Assembly: GCF_021389935.1 (NCBI RefSeq)
Contig: NZ_CP089979.1
Span: forward strand, 4,135,001 to 4,199,000
DNA from: Fulvivirga ligni
Lineage (GTDB): Bacteria; Bacteroidota; Bacteroidia; Cytophagales; Cyclobacteriaceae
DNA: 64,000 nucleotides
Direction: 5' to 3'
Positions 23,001 through 31,321 of this stretch are shown here, one piece after another (the first letter of the stretch is position 1; every line of letters begins with the position of its first letter). Under the pieces are notes generated by a model. The model made no database searches, was not told where the DNA came from, and saw only the letters and a program-made list of their open reading frames with translations. The position numbers were made by a program, and so were the translations under genes.

Positions 23001-23899
23001 TAGATAAGACCGTTGGCAATGGCATTTCCTATGCTTCCGGTCTGAAAGGCAAAGGTAGGATTGATAAAAAGATCGGTTTCGGTCTGGTTGCCATCACCAC
23101 CCTGCGGATGCCCCCAGGCATAATTAAATTGAGGTGAAGGATCAGTAATATCGTTGATCTCTTCCCAGGAGGTACCCACGTCCAAAACAAAAAGCTTATT
23201 AGCCTTCACATTAGGCACTAACCTGAAAGGATTTCTAAAACCAAGGGCCCAAATGCTTTGCTTCTGCACGCTGCCAGAACCATAAAAAGGATTGCCCGGA
23301 GCCGGCGACCCTGATTCTGTAACCCGTAGAATTTTACCTCTGTAAGTATCCAGGTTCTGAGAGTTACCACTATTCTGGCTGTCACCTACCGTGATGAACA
23401 AATAGCCATTAAAAAACTTGAGATCTCCACCATTATGAAAACCTCCCTGAATTGGATCTAAGGTCATAATCTGTTGTCGCCCCACTTCCTGATTGTTATT
23501 ATCCAACTGAATACGTTCGATGATGTGCAGGTATTTATCACTGCGGGTGTAAAACACATACATATAGCCGTTACTCATAAAGTCAGGGTGCAGGGTAATG
23601 CCCAAAAGCCCCTGTTCGCTGTCAGTGGTAGTACTTACCGAAAACGCAGTTGAGGTCACTCCGCCCTGGTAAACCTTTACCGTTCCGGCTCGCTCAGCTA
23701 TGAAGATTCTACCATCCGCAGCCTGAGCCAGGGAAAGACCTTCACGAATAGTAGTGCCAGGCGTTAAATTCTCTACGATATATTGTCCGTAAGATTGAAA
23801 AGTTGAGAAGCAGATAATAACTGATAAAGCTAAAATCCAGCGAACGTGGACCCATGACCAACCGTTGGCGGCCTTGCCCACATTGAGAGATGATATCAT
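20063..23899 (-). CDS. Secreted multidomain PQQ-dependent sugar dehydrogenase with Ig, PKD, CBM6-like and T9SS sorting domains
   Basis: A 1278-residue secreted protein. In order: signal peptide (to ~39), a glucose/sorbosone dehydrogenase-type six-bladed propeller (~45-378, with LGITLHPDF, GGFHNGGDLKF and LRNEIRYFDW), an Ig-like domain (~383-465), cadherin-like and InlB-like sandwich segments (~470-660) and a CBM6-like domain (~670-800). A PKD domain (~815-900), a second CBM6-like domain (~905-1050), a third related carbohydrate-binding module (~1070-1190) and a C-terminal T9SS sorting domain (YPNPSVGEF to YYVSFNDGKERVRVIKYN) follow. The three binding modules share EAE(K/E)Y...GWV..GEWLEY features. 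The enzyme would oxidise aldose sugars while held on a polysaccharide. It is a single gene between its own terminator and a repeat region. Confidence 0.9.
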   Translation of the reverse strand: MISSLNVGKAANGWSWVHVRWILALSVIICFSTFQSYGQYIVENLTPGTTIREGLSLAQAADGRIFIAERAGTVKVYQGGVTSTAFSVSTTTDSEQGLLGITLHPDFMSNGYMYVFYTRSDKYLHIIERIQLDNNNQEVGRQQIMTLDPIQGGFHNGGDLKFFNGYLFITVGDSQNSGNSQNLDTYRGKILRVTESGSPAPGNPFYGSGSVQKQSIWALGFRNPFRLVPNVKANKLFVLDVGTSWEEINDITDPSPQFNYAWGHPQGGDGNQTETDLFINPTFAFQTGSIGNAIANGLIYNPDVSRYPAVLYNKFIFKDYLRNEIRYFDWTQSNPGYTSFYNSPHRTALGMILGNDGYIYYCDYGNNGNLIRLKYGDEAEPEIINQPISQSVIEGESVSFSVDVSGAEPISYQWQYNNQDIAGATGSTYSISSAALSDAGNYRVVVSNSVGSATSNNAVLTVNEFNNHPEIDIIAPLASLMWDAEDNIYFEATATDVEDGVLPASAFSWSIDLFHEDVPGAGHSHPGASPQGVKSGNFIASSQGEKTPNIWYRFKLTVTDSDGLSATTFVDVHPNLITITATTVPEGLTIELNQKPGTSPEVQQAVVNANLQVLNAPTPQFIGNVRYDFDHWEHGGAANQTFTAPAVDATYTAFYTSSDVSQQPYEGVVAQIPGLIEAEKYDEGVGAYYDINGGGDGTFRTGDGVGTEACSEGGYNIGWVVDGEWLEYTTNVNQEGSYSIAFRMATPYDNRSLHVEVDDNDVTGNVALPNTGGFQSWQTASVSDVFLSAGSHIIKIYFEANDINLNSFEFIYDGDSGSAPVADFEASSQQTCVGTPVTFTSVSLGQIDSYSWNFGADATPATATGAGPHTVVYSTPATKTVELQVSNQAGSDSKIVTVLLEDCNSAQSPFGGSPAEIPGRVEAEEYDLDGEGIAYHDLSAGNAGGSFRDDDVDIQPAAGSNYNIGWVQAGEWLEYTVNVVQHDEYDFSFRVSTPYDGQTLHLEQNGENISGSVSIPNSAGYQNWQTVTVGDIHLHEGISELRLVFETNDVNIDYIDFYPSEEDTNPGGTANTLQAEDATVVGAVVANNQSGYNGSGFVDYINANNDYIEWSFVSAANEQFTLHFDYALQGGNRPLQVQINGDVMGVFDFPATGSWSTWQSVSVETMLIAGNNTIRLTAAGSSGPNVDQLRIEPQANAAARTFQNVGLDVSANGIIVYPNPSVGEFKLSKSAEWILYNVMGEELTSGNGRSIDVKSYPAGVYYVSFNDGKERVRVIKYN

Positions 23900-24100
23900 A
23901 ATTTTAGGGTTTAGTTGAATGATTATAATGGTGAAAAACAGTATTTGTTCACGAGAACAGTAATGATTTTCCCACAGTTAATCATTTACAAGGTCACTAA
24001 AATTATAAGAAGGACACCCGGATATTCTTTGAAGCGACTTTTATGGCTTTGGATAGTAATGAGGTTTATTCTCCAACACTTATAAGTCTCCAAACTCATT

Positions 24101-24224
24101 CCGAAACGTCATTCCGGAATCATGTAGCGTAGCGAAATGATATCCGGAATCTTACTGTTCGGATACAGCGGCTGATCAGCAAGATTCCGGCTCTCCGCTG
24201 CGCTGCGGCCGGAATGACGTTATG
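24101..24224. repeat. 124-bp palindromic repeat, copy 1
   Basis: Bounded by AACGTCATTCCGG (24105-24117) and CCGGAATGACGTT (24209-24221), with an inner ATCCGGAATCTTAC / AAGATTCCGG pairing. Two more copies occur at 24887 and 27229. It lies in the otherwise empty 23900-24390 interval. Confidence 0.85.
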
Positions 24225-24390
24225 AATGGGGTTATTGGTGTTTTCCATATTTAACCTTACTAATCAAGATATGGATATAGGCCGTAGCGATGCCATCTGG
24301 GTGATGGTATTTATCGTAGTTTAATACTATATCTATTGAACAATATCATGCATATTTACCTCATGAAATTCAGACGCACGATTATTTTAC

Positions 24391-24762
24391 ATGAAAATAC
24401 TTAATCGATCCCACACTAGCGTTCTTAAAACTATAAGCTGGTGGGAATACAATCGGCTCATTTACAACCTGTACATGTTGATTATTGGCTTGTTGAGCTT
24501 CTTTGTCGGATACATTACCATTCCCTTTGTGTACATACTTATCGGTCTTAGTCTTAATTTAGTCTATACTATTTCCTGGCTAGCAGAATTACTTTTCATA
24601 AGACCTATTAAATCAGATAGGATTACCAGCATTTATACAAGATCATTTATACTCATATACTATGCCTATTCAACCGTAAGTGTACTTCTATATATTCACT
24701 TCCCCGCTTTACTGGACTGGGCTGTAATGCTTTGGATGCCTAATGATAGTGTGTCGAGGTGA
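24391..24762 (+). CDS. Hypothetical small integral membrane protein
   Basis: A 123-residue protein with three probable transmembrane helices (~22-40, 44-66, 88-108) and basic loops. I do not recognise a family. It stands alone between two repeat copies. Its last codons reach the edge of the 620-bp direct repeat, so its C-terminus could have been altered by the repeat insertion. Codon use looks like the neighbours. Confidence 0.5.
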   Translation: MKILNRSHTSVLKTISWWEYNRLIYNLYMLIIGLLSFFVGYITIPFVYILIGLSLNLVYTISWLAELLFIRPIKSDRITSIYTRSFILIYYAYSTVSVLLYIHFPALLDWAVMLWMPNDSVSR

Positions 24763-24790
24763 CCGCATGAGATTAGGTATGCAGCTTGAA

Positions 24791-25410
24791 TGCTTGGATG
24801 GATAGAACTTAAACACCTTACAATAAATTGGTTATCCTTTCCTGTGTTATAATCACTACAGTACTCATATAGCACCAAACTTATCCCATAACGTCATTCC
24901 GGAATTCAGTAGCGTAGCGGAAGAATATCCGGAATCTTACTGTTAGGTTTCTGGGGACTGAACGGTAAGATTCCGGCTCTCCACTGCGCTGCGGCCGGAA
25001 TGACGTTATGGACGGGGTTAATTGTGCTTTCCATTTTAAACTTACCAAATCGAAAATGAATACAGTCTGTAGTTTCGTAGATGAAGACACCTACAAAGGC
25101 CCAATGAGAAGGACCTCGACCGTCCACCCTTCGACGGGGCTCAGGTGACTCAGTTATGCAGTAAATCTTGCTGCTCAGTCGTGCGGTGAGAGATGATTGA
25201 AATGCTGGTTAATCTCAAGTCCTTAGTGGCAGGGCTTATCTATGAAATGCTGCAGATCTCGGAAGACCCTGCAGCAAGAAAGACTTTTTTGTTACTTTTT
25301 TGGTCGATTGCAAAAAAGTAAAGTAACTGTGGTTATGGAATACCTCATGTAAAAATCGCATTACAAATGCTAGGCTCTATAAATCCTCGTTATAAACAAG
25401 GATTAGGGAG
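24791..25410. repeat. 620-bp direct repeat, left copy
   Basis: This stretch is nearly identical to 27133-27751, with only scattered substitutions and single-base gaps. It contains one copy of the palindromic repeat (24887-25010) and a TTACTTTTTT...AAAAAAGTAA hairpin near 25292-25321. Short frames inside it are not convincing genes. The two copies flank the IS110-type element. Confidence 0.85.
24887..25010. repeat. 124-bp palindromic repeat, copy 2
   Basis: Ends are CATAACGTCATTCCGG (24887-24902) and CCGGAATGACGTTATG (24995-25010), perfect inverted arms of 16 bp. The centre (TTCTGGGGACTG) differs from copies 1 and 3, while the arms are conserved. Confidence 0.85.
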
Positions 25411-25550
25411 AGGGTGAATGTTATGTTAATGCGCACACCGCGAGTTTGTCACTTCGAACGGCAGTGAGAAGTCTATTAATTAAACGCCTCTACACATTGA
25501 GTGCTAACAAACTGAATAGATCTCTCCTTCCGTACCAATGACGTAATAAA

Positions 25551-26871
25551 CTAAATAGGTATTTGTTCAAGCTCATAACCTAATTCTTTAGCTGTTTTTA
25601 TTAGCCACTTTTCTCTATGAAGCTGCATTTTTTCTTCATATGCTTTGATCCCTTTTTCTGTGTAGTCAAGACCTTTTACCATAAGCCGCCAGTAGAGTAC
25701 TGCCAGTTTTCGTGCTGTGGCTTTAGTCGCTATTCCAGGACCTCTTTTGCTTTTTAATCTGCGCCCAAAAGCACCTAGTGCTATCTTTTTGCTTTCAATT
25801 AAACTTTGGGCAAGTTGCCTAAATATTTGTCCAGCCTTCGGCCTGTACTTTCGGTTTCTGGTTTTGTTTTTCTTGCCGGACTGGTGTTGACCTGGAGATA
25901 ACCCTAGCCATGAAGTGAAATGTTTCTCGCTTGGCCAATTATAAAGTTTCAGACCTATTTCCGAATACAATTGTAGCCAGGTATAATCGGTAATACCCGG
26001 CAAACACGTAGCATCTTTGCCTGAAAAAATTTTAAGTAGGTGTCCTCCTAAGTGGTCAATATCAGGTTTATTATGCCTAACTGGTTTTCGGTCTTTAACA
26101 GACTCTATTTCATTTTTGCTTTGCATATCTGAATCGTAGTTATTGACCCGTTTCATAACTTCCTCTAGTTTATGGTCACATGCCTGTATTTGTTGCTTAT
26201 AAAATTTATAACCGCTGTATGCCTGTTCCAAAGCAAACAACCCAGCCTCGGTATAATAGCCTGAAAGCGCCTTGAGGACTTGAGATGCCTTTTTTTTCTC
26301 TAATACTGCTATGGCACAAGGATAAGAGCTTTTGGGCATCACGTTCTCCTGACAGGATGGCTTCTATGATTGCCAGACCACTGGCTCCATGTACCTGACT
26401 GAGCACCTCTTTGAGTCGAATATTCATCTCAATTAGTGACTTTTGCATATGATTTACATGCATAGAGGCTGTTCTCAGATGATCTTCTCTCAAGCGCTGG
26501 TAAGCACGAACTTCCTTTACTTGAGCATCGGGAACAAAACAGCGATTCAACAAACCATGACTATGGAGTTGCTGAATCCATTGACAGTCCTTTACATCAG
26601 TCTTTCGACCTGGTACTTGTCTAGTCTGGCGCCCATCTACTAACCAGACATCTAAACCTGCTGATTCAAGGATCTCATAAAGGATGATCCAGTAAACACC
26701 TGTAGCTTCCATAGCCACTGTCTCGATCCCCTCTGATAATAAATAGGAAGATGCCTCTCGAAAACTTTCAGTGAAGGTCTCAAAAACTCGAACATCCTTG
26801 TTTTCTAAGGACACAAAAATGTGCTTGGCACCTATATCTATGCCTGCAGCATTTGCTCTCATCTTTTTCAT
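25551..26871 (-). pseudogene. IS110-family transposase, frameshifted
   Basis: The first frame (start 26871) encodes the DEDD RuvC-like domain: AAGIDIGAKHIFVSLE, TVAMEATGVYW and KTDVKDCQWIQQLHSHGLL. The second frame encodes the C-terminal Transposase_20 part with its serine motif region, ITDYTWLQLYSEIGLKLYNW and HFTSWLGLSPGQHQSGKKNK. The protein passes from CHSSIREKK in frame one to ASQVLKALSGYY in frame two at a run of eight T on the plus strand (26290-26297). Removing one base restores a single product of about 435 residues. IS110 transposases are normally one frame, so this copy is dead, misread, or expressed by slippage. Confidence 0.88.
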
Positions 26872-27132
26872 GACTAAAATATTTTAAAAGATAAACAAAG
26901 ACCTGTAGGATGAAATATTGTACACGACAGACTACCAATCGGACATTCCTAAACAAGGAAGTACCATACTTTGTGACTCCTATCTATCCAACCATGCTCG
27001 AGGACAGGCAAATTGCACTATACGAGGTACGGCTATGTTGTACAGGCCACTTCTATCTTAACGTCATTTCGTTTTGTGCGGTTGGGTACCAAATGTTCGG
27101 TCTCGAGATGACCGTTTGAGGTGAGGTAATGC
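26872..27132 (-). ncRNA. Candidate IS110 bridge-RNA region (non-coding leader)
   Basis: IS110-group elements encode a structured bridge RNA in the left end, upstream of the transposase. This 260-bp leader is in the right place and holds no convincing gene. Hairpin-forming pieces are present, such as TTCCTAAACAAGGAA near 26946. The RNA loops that would read target and donor DNA have not been worked out, so this is a positional call. Confidence 0.4.
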
Positions 27133-27751
27133 TGCTTGGATGGATAGAACTTAAACACCTCATAATAAATTGGTTATCCTTTCCTGTGTTATAATCACTA
27201 CAGTACTTATACAGCACCAAACTTATCCCATAACGTCATTCCGGAATCATGTAGCATAGCGAAATGATATCCGGAATCTTACTGTTCGGATGCAGCGGCT
27301 GATTAGCAAGATCCCGGCTCTCCGCTGCGCTGCAGCCGGAATGACGTTATGGACGTGGTTAATTGTCTTTCCATTTTAACCTTACCAAATCGAAAATGAA
27401 TACAGTCTGTAGTTTCGTAGATGAAGACACCTACAAAGGCCCAATGAGATGGACCTCGACCGTCCACCCTTCGACGGGGCTCAGGTGATTCGGCTATGCA
27501 GTAAATCTTGCTGCTCAGTCGTGCGGTGAGAGATGATTGAAATGCTGGTTAATCTCAAGTCCTTAGTGGCAGGGCTTATCTATGAAATGCTGTAGATCTC
27601 GAAAGACCCTGCAGCAAGAAAGACTTTTTTGTCACTTTTTTGGTCGATTGCAAAAAAGTAAAGGAACTGAGGCTATGGAATACTTCAAGTAAAAAATCGC
27701 ATTACAAATGCTAGGCTCTACAAATCCTCGTTAAAAACAAGGATTAGGGAG
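27133..27751. repeat. 620-bp direct repeat, right copy
   Basis: Matches 24791-25410 from TGCTTGGATGG to GATTAGGGAG. It contains palindromic repeat copy 3. Beyond both ends the sequences diverge at once. Confidence 0.85.
27229..27351. repeat. 124-bp palindromic repeat, copy 3
   Basis: Arms CATAACGTCATTCCGG (from 27229) and CCGGAATGACGTTATG (27336-27351). It resembles copy 1 in its centre (GTTCGGATGCAGCGGCTGATTAGC) more than copy 2. Confidence 0.85.
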
Positions 27752-27772
27752 CTTCTATTGGAAACTTAAATG

Positions 27773-28126
27773 TTATTTTTCTTCTCGATAATCATAATCA
27801 CAGAATATGGCTAACATTTTTCGATCTCCATTCTTTTCCTTTAAATACAACATTGATTTCTTCATATGTTCTTTCTTTCCCTCTGCTAAAGCAATATCAA
27901 ACTCTAAAGACACATCTATCATACCAGTGTCTCCAATCGGAGTTATATCACCAATTTTTAGATCGATTATCTCAGCATCTTTAGGAATATTTTTGCCCTC
28001 ACAGTAACCTTCTGATATCTTTGAATAGACATCTTGAGTAATTTGCTCTTCAAAGGTTAATTTAGATCCACAACTGATGCTAACTAAGACAAATACTACG
28101 ACCAGTACCCTATTTAACTTATTCAT
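27773..28126 (-). CDS. Hypothetical lipoprotein
   Basis: A 117-residue lipoprotein with signal peptide ending LVSISC (Cys19). The mature part is a small charged alpha/beta domain with one further Cys pair (GYC, FCDYDY). I do not recognise a family. It lies between the right direct repeat and the MGH1-like glycosidase gene, 40 bp downstream of the latter and on the same strand, so it may share its transcript. Confidence 0.6.
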   Translation of the reverse strand: MNKLNRVLVVVFVLVSISCGSKLTFEEQITQDVYSKISEGYCEGKNIPKDAEIIDLKIGDITPIGDTGMIDVSLEFDIALAEGKKEHMKKSMLYLKEKNGDRKMLAIFCDYDYREEK

Positions 28127-28166
28127 TATCTATGATTTAATTTAAAAAATGTTTATTAATATTGAA

Positions 28167-30008
28167 TTACAACTCCACCACCAACTTATCACCAAGCTCA
28201 TTGGTTTTACTAACCAACTTACCATCTACCCAAATGCAAAGCTTGCTCTGGTTTCCTGATTCTTTTTTATCCCAGTCTTTTTTCCAAACTATGTCGATAA
28301 GATGATCATGGTAGTTGATATTCCCGAGGTAGAAGTATTCCCATTCATCTTGAGGGAGCAATGGCTCCAGGGAGAATTCATCTTTGTGTGAGCCTTTAAA
28401 GCCCAACAGATCAGAAATAAGCATATCGGGGAAGGTGGAATGGAAGTAATCCTTCACGCCCCCAAAGGTCTCCCCGTTGCTGGGGATATAGAACTCGCCG
28501 ATGTTTTTCTCTTCACCGTGCATCACTACCAACTTATCCATCAGGCTGTATAGTAATTCCTTATCTTCTTCAGTGGCTTCTTTTTTATAGTTTCTCAGGT
28601 AGTTAGCGTAAGCTTTGTTTACTACAGAGTTTTGAAAAGGCCATCCACGACCATTCCAGGCATAGGCTTGTTCATTGTATAGTGGATGTTGTATTTCTGC
28701 CGTGGACATGCCTTTGGTATTATTAAAACCCTTATCTGACCCTAGCATTTCCCAGGCCGCACTGTACTCATTTTTGCCTTGAGGCACCATATTAAAGTAC
28801 CATGGGGAATAGCCTACTGATTCACGCACTTTTGATGCTTTGTCGGTCACGCCATATTTGTTGTCAGCAGCTGTGAAGGAATAAAAGAAGCTATCTTCCT
28901 CATTCCAGAGCGTGTTAAGAGTTTTCTTTTGCTGTTCTTTAGCCCTATCATAATAGGTTTTGCTCTGATTTTTATCTGCTTTATCTCCAGAATCTTTTGC
29001 TTTCAAAGCATACAGATTTCCTAAAGACATAAGATTACCATAATAATAACTGTTGATAGAAGGACGCGCCAAAAACACCTGAGGATAGCCATGAGCAAAG
29101 GCTTGAGGATATTTATTTACCCAATCCATTCTACTTACATCACTTATCGTATTCCAGCCTAAATAGTACTTCTTCCAATCTTCTGTTGTATATATTTCAT
29201 AGGGACCACCACTTTCAATCAACGGCATAGTGGCCGATATGGTAAACTCCATACCATCATAAAGATCAAGCACCTTGTAGAGTCCATCTGTAACGGCTCC
29301 TTCCTTATGGATGGTGAATTTATCATCCCACACTTGCTGGTGCTTTTCAAGGTGAGGCAGCAATTGGTCTCTCCATGCGTTATCAGGGTGAATCTTTAGA
29401 AAAGCCTCGGCACCATCGATCATCCAGCTACTAAAGTGGTGACTTTCAGGTCTTTTTATATAGGTATGAAAATTAGTACCATCTCTTTGATCATGTTTAG
29501 AACCATATCCCTGCATCCAAAAATCAATATATGATTGTAAGTATGTCTTATCCTTAAACCATCTTAAATCATAAAACTGATGGCCTGCAGGACAAGAGAT
29601 AGCCCCGCTCATACTGCCGTGGCCTGGCCAGCCAAAAAACTCGGTAAACACCCAATAATCTTTATTATCATCCGGGTCCGTCCATTTTCTGAAATGCTTA
29701 GAGATCATCCACCAGCGATAGTTATAAACTTCTGTAAAATTCTCGTTGGATGATATGAACAAGGGCACATTATCCTGTAGCAGTTGATCTTTTTTACTGT
29801 TATCAAAAGGAGAATCAGATTCTGGCCTATTGGGATAACCATTAAACTCTTTCACGTTATCAGAAAGCTTGGTTGAAGCAGCTTGCTTTAACCTTTTCAA
29901 TTCAACATCATAATCCGTCTGTTGAGCAGAGGCTGCTATTGGTAAAGCCACCAAAAGAATGGCTATATGAAAGGTCAGTTGCTTCAATGACCTGGATAAA
30001 TATATCAT
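28167..30008 (-). CDS. MGH1-like (GH63-clan) glycoside hydrolase
   Basis: A 613-residue secreted protein (signal peptide ending AASAQ). The bulk is an (alpha/alpha)6-barrel of the mannosylglycerate-hydrolase-1-like/GH63 type: YRWWMISKHFRKW, FTEFFGWPGHGSMSGAISCPAGHQFYD in two parts, EFTISATMPLIESGG and EQAYAWNGRGWPFQN. Such enzymes hydrolyse alpha-linked glucose or mannose. A short beta-sandwich follows at the C-terminus (LVSKTNELGDKLVVEL). The specific substrate is uncertain. A perfect 14-bp palindrome lies 79 bp upstream, the same element as before the GH43 gene and the SusCD locus, suggesting shared control. Confidence 0.8.
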   Translation of the reverse strand: MIYLSRSLKQLTFHIAILLVALPIAASAQQTDYDVELKRLKQAASTKLSDNVKEFNGYPNRPESDSPFDNSKKDQLLQDNVPLFISSNENFTEVYNYRWWMISKHFRKWTDPDDNKDYWVFTEFFGWPGHGSMSGAISCPAGHQFYDLRWFKDKTYLQSYIDFWMQGYGSKHDQRDGTNFHTYIKRPESHHFSSWMIDGAEAFLKIHPDNAWRDQLLPHLEKHQQVWDDKFTIHKEGAVTDGLYKVLDLYDGMEFTISATMPLIESGGPYEIYTTEDWKKYYLGWNTISDVSRMDWVNKYPQAFAHGYPQVFLARPSINSYYYGNLMSLGNLYALKAKDSGDKADKNQSKTYYDRAKEQQKKTLNTLWNEEDSFFYSFTAADNKYGVTDKASKVRESVGYSPWYFNMVPQGKNEYSAAWEMLGSDKGFNNTKGMSTAEIQHPLYNEQAYAWNGRGWPFQNSVVNKAYANYLRNYKKEATEEDKELLYSLMDKLVVMHGEEKNIGEFYIPSNGETFGGVKDYFHSTFPDMLISDLLGFKGSHKDEFSLEPLLPQDEWEYFYLGNINYHDHLIDIVWKKDWDKKESGNQSKLCIWVDGKLVSKTNELGDKLVVEL

Positions 30009-30086
30009 TTGAAAATTTTAGACAATAACTTTAATTTATTGGTATTACTATTCACCACTGCTCTAAATAAGAACCCTGAGCTTCAA

Positions 30087-30100
30087 GTAAATCGATTTAC
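30087..30100. promoter_or_regulatory. GTAAATCGATTTAC palindrome before the MGH1-like gene
   Basis: The longest member of the AATCGATT set in the window: a perfect 14-bp palindrome about 85 bp upstream (centre) of the glycosidase start. Confidence 0.6.
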
Positions 30101-30203
30101 CAGAGGTAAAGATACTTGAAGATATTGATGAAAGCTTTTGATACCTAAAAATTAAGAGTGACTCATACTGATAATCTCATCATTCATTTCCAAAATAAAA
30201 TCA

Positions 30204-30231
30204 CCCCAGCTCTACCAAAGCAGACCTGGGG
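30204..30231 (-). terminator. Terminator of the siderophore operon
   Basis: CCCCAG (30204-30209) pairs with CTGGGG (30226-30231), with extra pairing inside. On the minus strand it is followed by TGATTTTATTTT. It lies directly after the stop of the last gene of the operon. Confidence 0.7.
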
Positions 30232-30239
30232 CTGCTGAT

Positions 30240-31321
30240 CTAGGCTATTGCTTTCTTGCCTACCTGTTTTTTAGCTAGTTTAAAGATGTAATTCACCCCA
30301 AAAGTAGCTAACACTACCACGGGCATTATCAGCATGGTTTCCAGAGGAGATTTGGACTTATAACCAAATATCATGGCACCCCAAAACACCAGTGTCCATT
30401 GAATAACATACATGGAGGTAACATTCTTACTACAATAATAGACCAGGTTAAGGAAATAATTAGATTCAGTATTTCTAATCAGGAAATGAACGACCCAAAA
30501 AGCCACTAGATTTAACCCAAGGAGATAAAACGCACCCCAGGTCCCAAATGAAAAAAGTCTCCAAAATGATATGTGAAATTATAATAACATAATGCACCAC
30601 CCACAGCTAAAAAGATAAGTCCATATAGCAACATTTTCTTGAACAGTAAGTCTTGATCATTTTGCATTTCTTTATAATAACGACCGAAAAACATCCCAGC
30701 AAACATAAACGACATCCAGGGAAACACCGGAAAATAAACATGCCAGGCATCACTAAAGAATAATTCACATAGGTAATGTAATACAGGGATATCTGTGGAA
30801 AAGCCGGATAGCAAACGGGAAGGAAGAGCTATTAACAATGCTATCACCAATAAAATGAATTTATTTTTCACGTACCGGTTAGCCCATCCCATAAAAAACA
30901 GCGCCACGCCGGCTAATTGTAGAATATCTCCAATAGTAGCCAGCCAAATCAGCTGACCTGAACTTAGCGGTCTGACCCAACCGTAGTCTTGAAGGAAGCC
31001 CTCTGGCATAGTGTGAAATAGCTCTAGTGGCACTATAAATTTTAAAACATTCATTAGGTATCCTACGCCTAATATGATAAGCCCTCTTTTCATGGATCCT
31101 GCCACGCTCTGTCTGCTGGACAGAACAAATGAAACTCCCATAGATACTAAAAACATAGCTGTGCCCTTACCTAAAAAATGAATGACATGTCCTAATGTAG
31201 AATCTCGCTGAGTCTCTATACTTCCATACACCCATAATGTATGTACAAGAATCATAACTAGCACACTCATCCCCCGGCCGAAGTCTATGGCCGAAATTCT
31301 TTTATTTTGAAGCGTTTCCAT
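30240..31321 (-). pseudogene. Heparan-glucosaminide acetyltransferase-like (DUF1624/PF07786) membrane protein, frameshifted
   Basis: The first frame (31321-30512) gives an N-terminal multi-helix membrane protein with RISAIDFGRGMSVLVMILVH, a start typical of the DUF1624/heparan-alpha-glucosaminide acetyltransferase group. The second frame (30506 downwards) continues with two to three more helices and a basic tail. The break is near a C4 run on the plus strand (30535-30538); one extra base there would join HLGP to GAFYLLGLNLVAFWVVHF and restore about 360 residues. The start overlaps the siderophore synthetase stop by one base (TAATG), so it belongs to the siderophore operon. It might acylate or help export the siderophore; that is inference. 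Confidence 0.75.

Larger units (their letters stand above)
25411..27132 (-). mobile_element. IS110-family insertion sequence
   Basis: About 1.7 kb between two 620-bp direct repeats. It contains an IS110-type transposase gene on the minus strand, a 140-bp tail (25411-25550) and a 260-bp non-coding leader (26872-27132). I see no terminal inverted repeats, as is usual for IS110. The exact ends are not determined; the limits given are the inner edges of the direct repeats. Confidence 0.7.

Noticed and set aside
24881-25127. Two overlapping minus-strand frames (69 and 73 codons)
   Set aside because: They lie wholly within the palindromic and direct repeats; their composition follows the repeat and they have no start context or domain pattern.
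25292-25321. TTACTTTTTT...AAAAAAGTAA hairpin as a gene terminator
   Set aside because: No gene ends just upstream and the hairpin is part of the duplicated 620-bp repeat, so it is recorded there only.
26910-27119. 69-codon plus-strand frame in the IS110 leader
   Set aside because: It sits in the expected non-coding bridge-RNA region, has no recognisable motif and runs antisense to the element.
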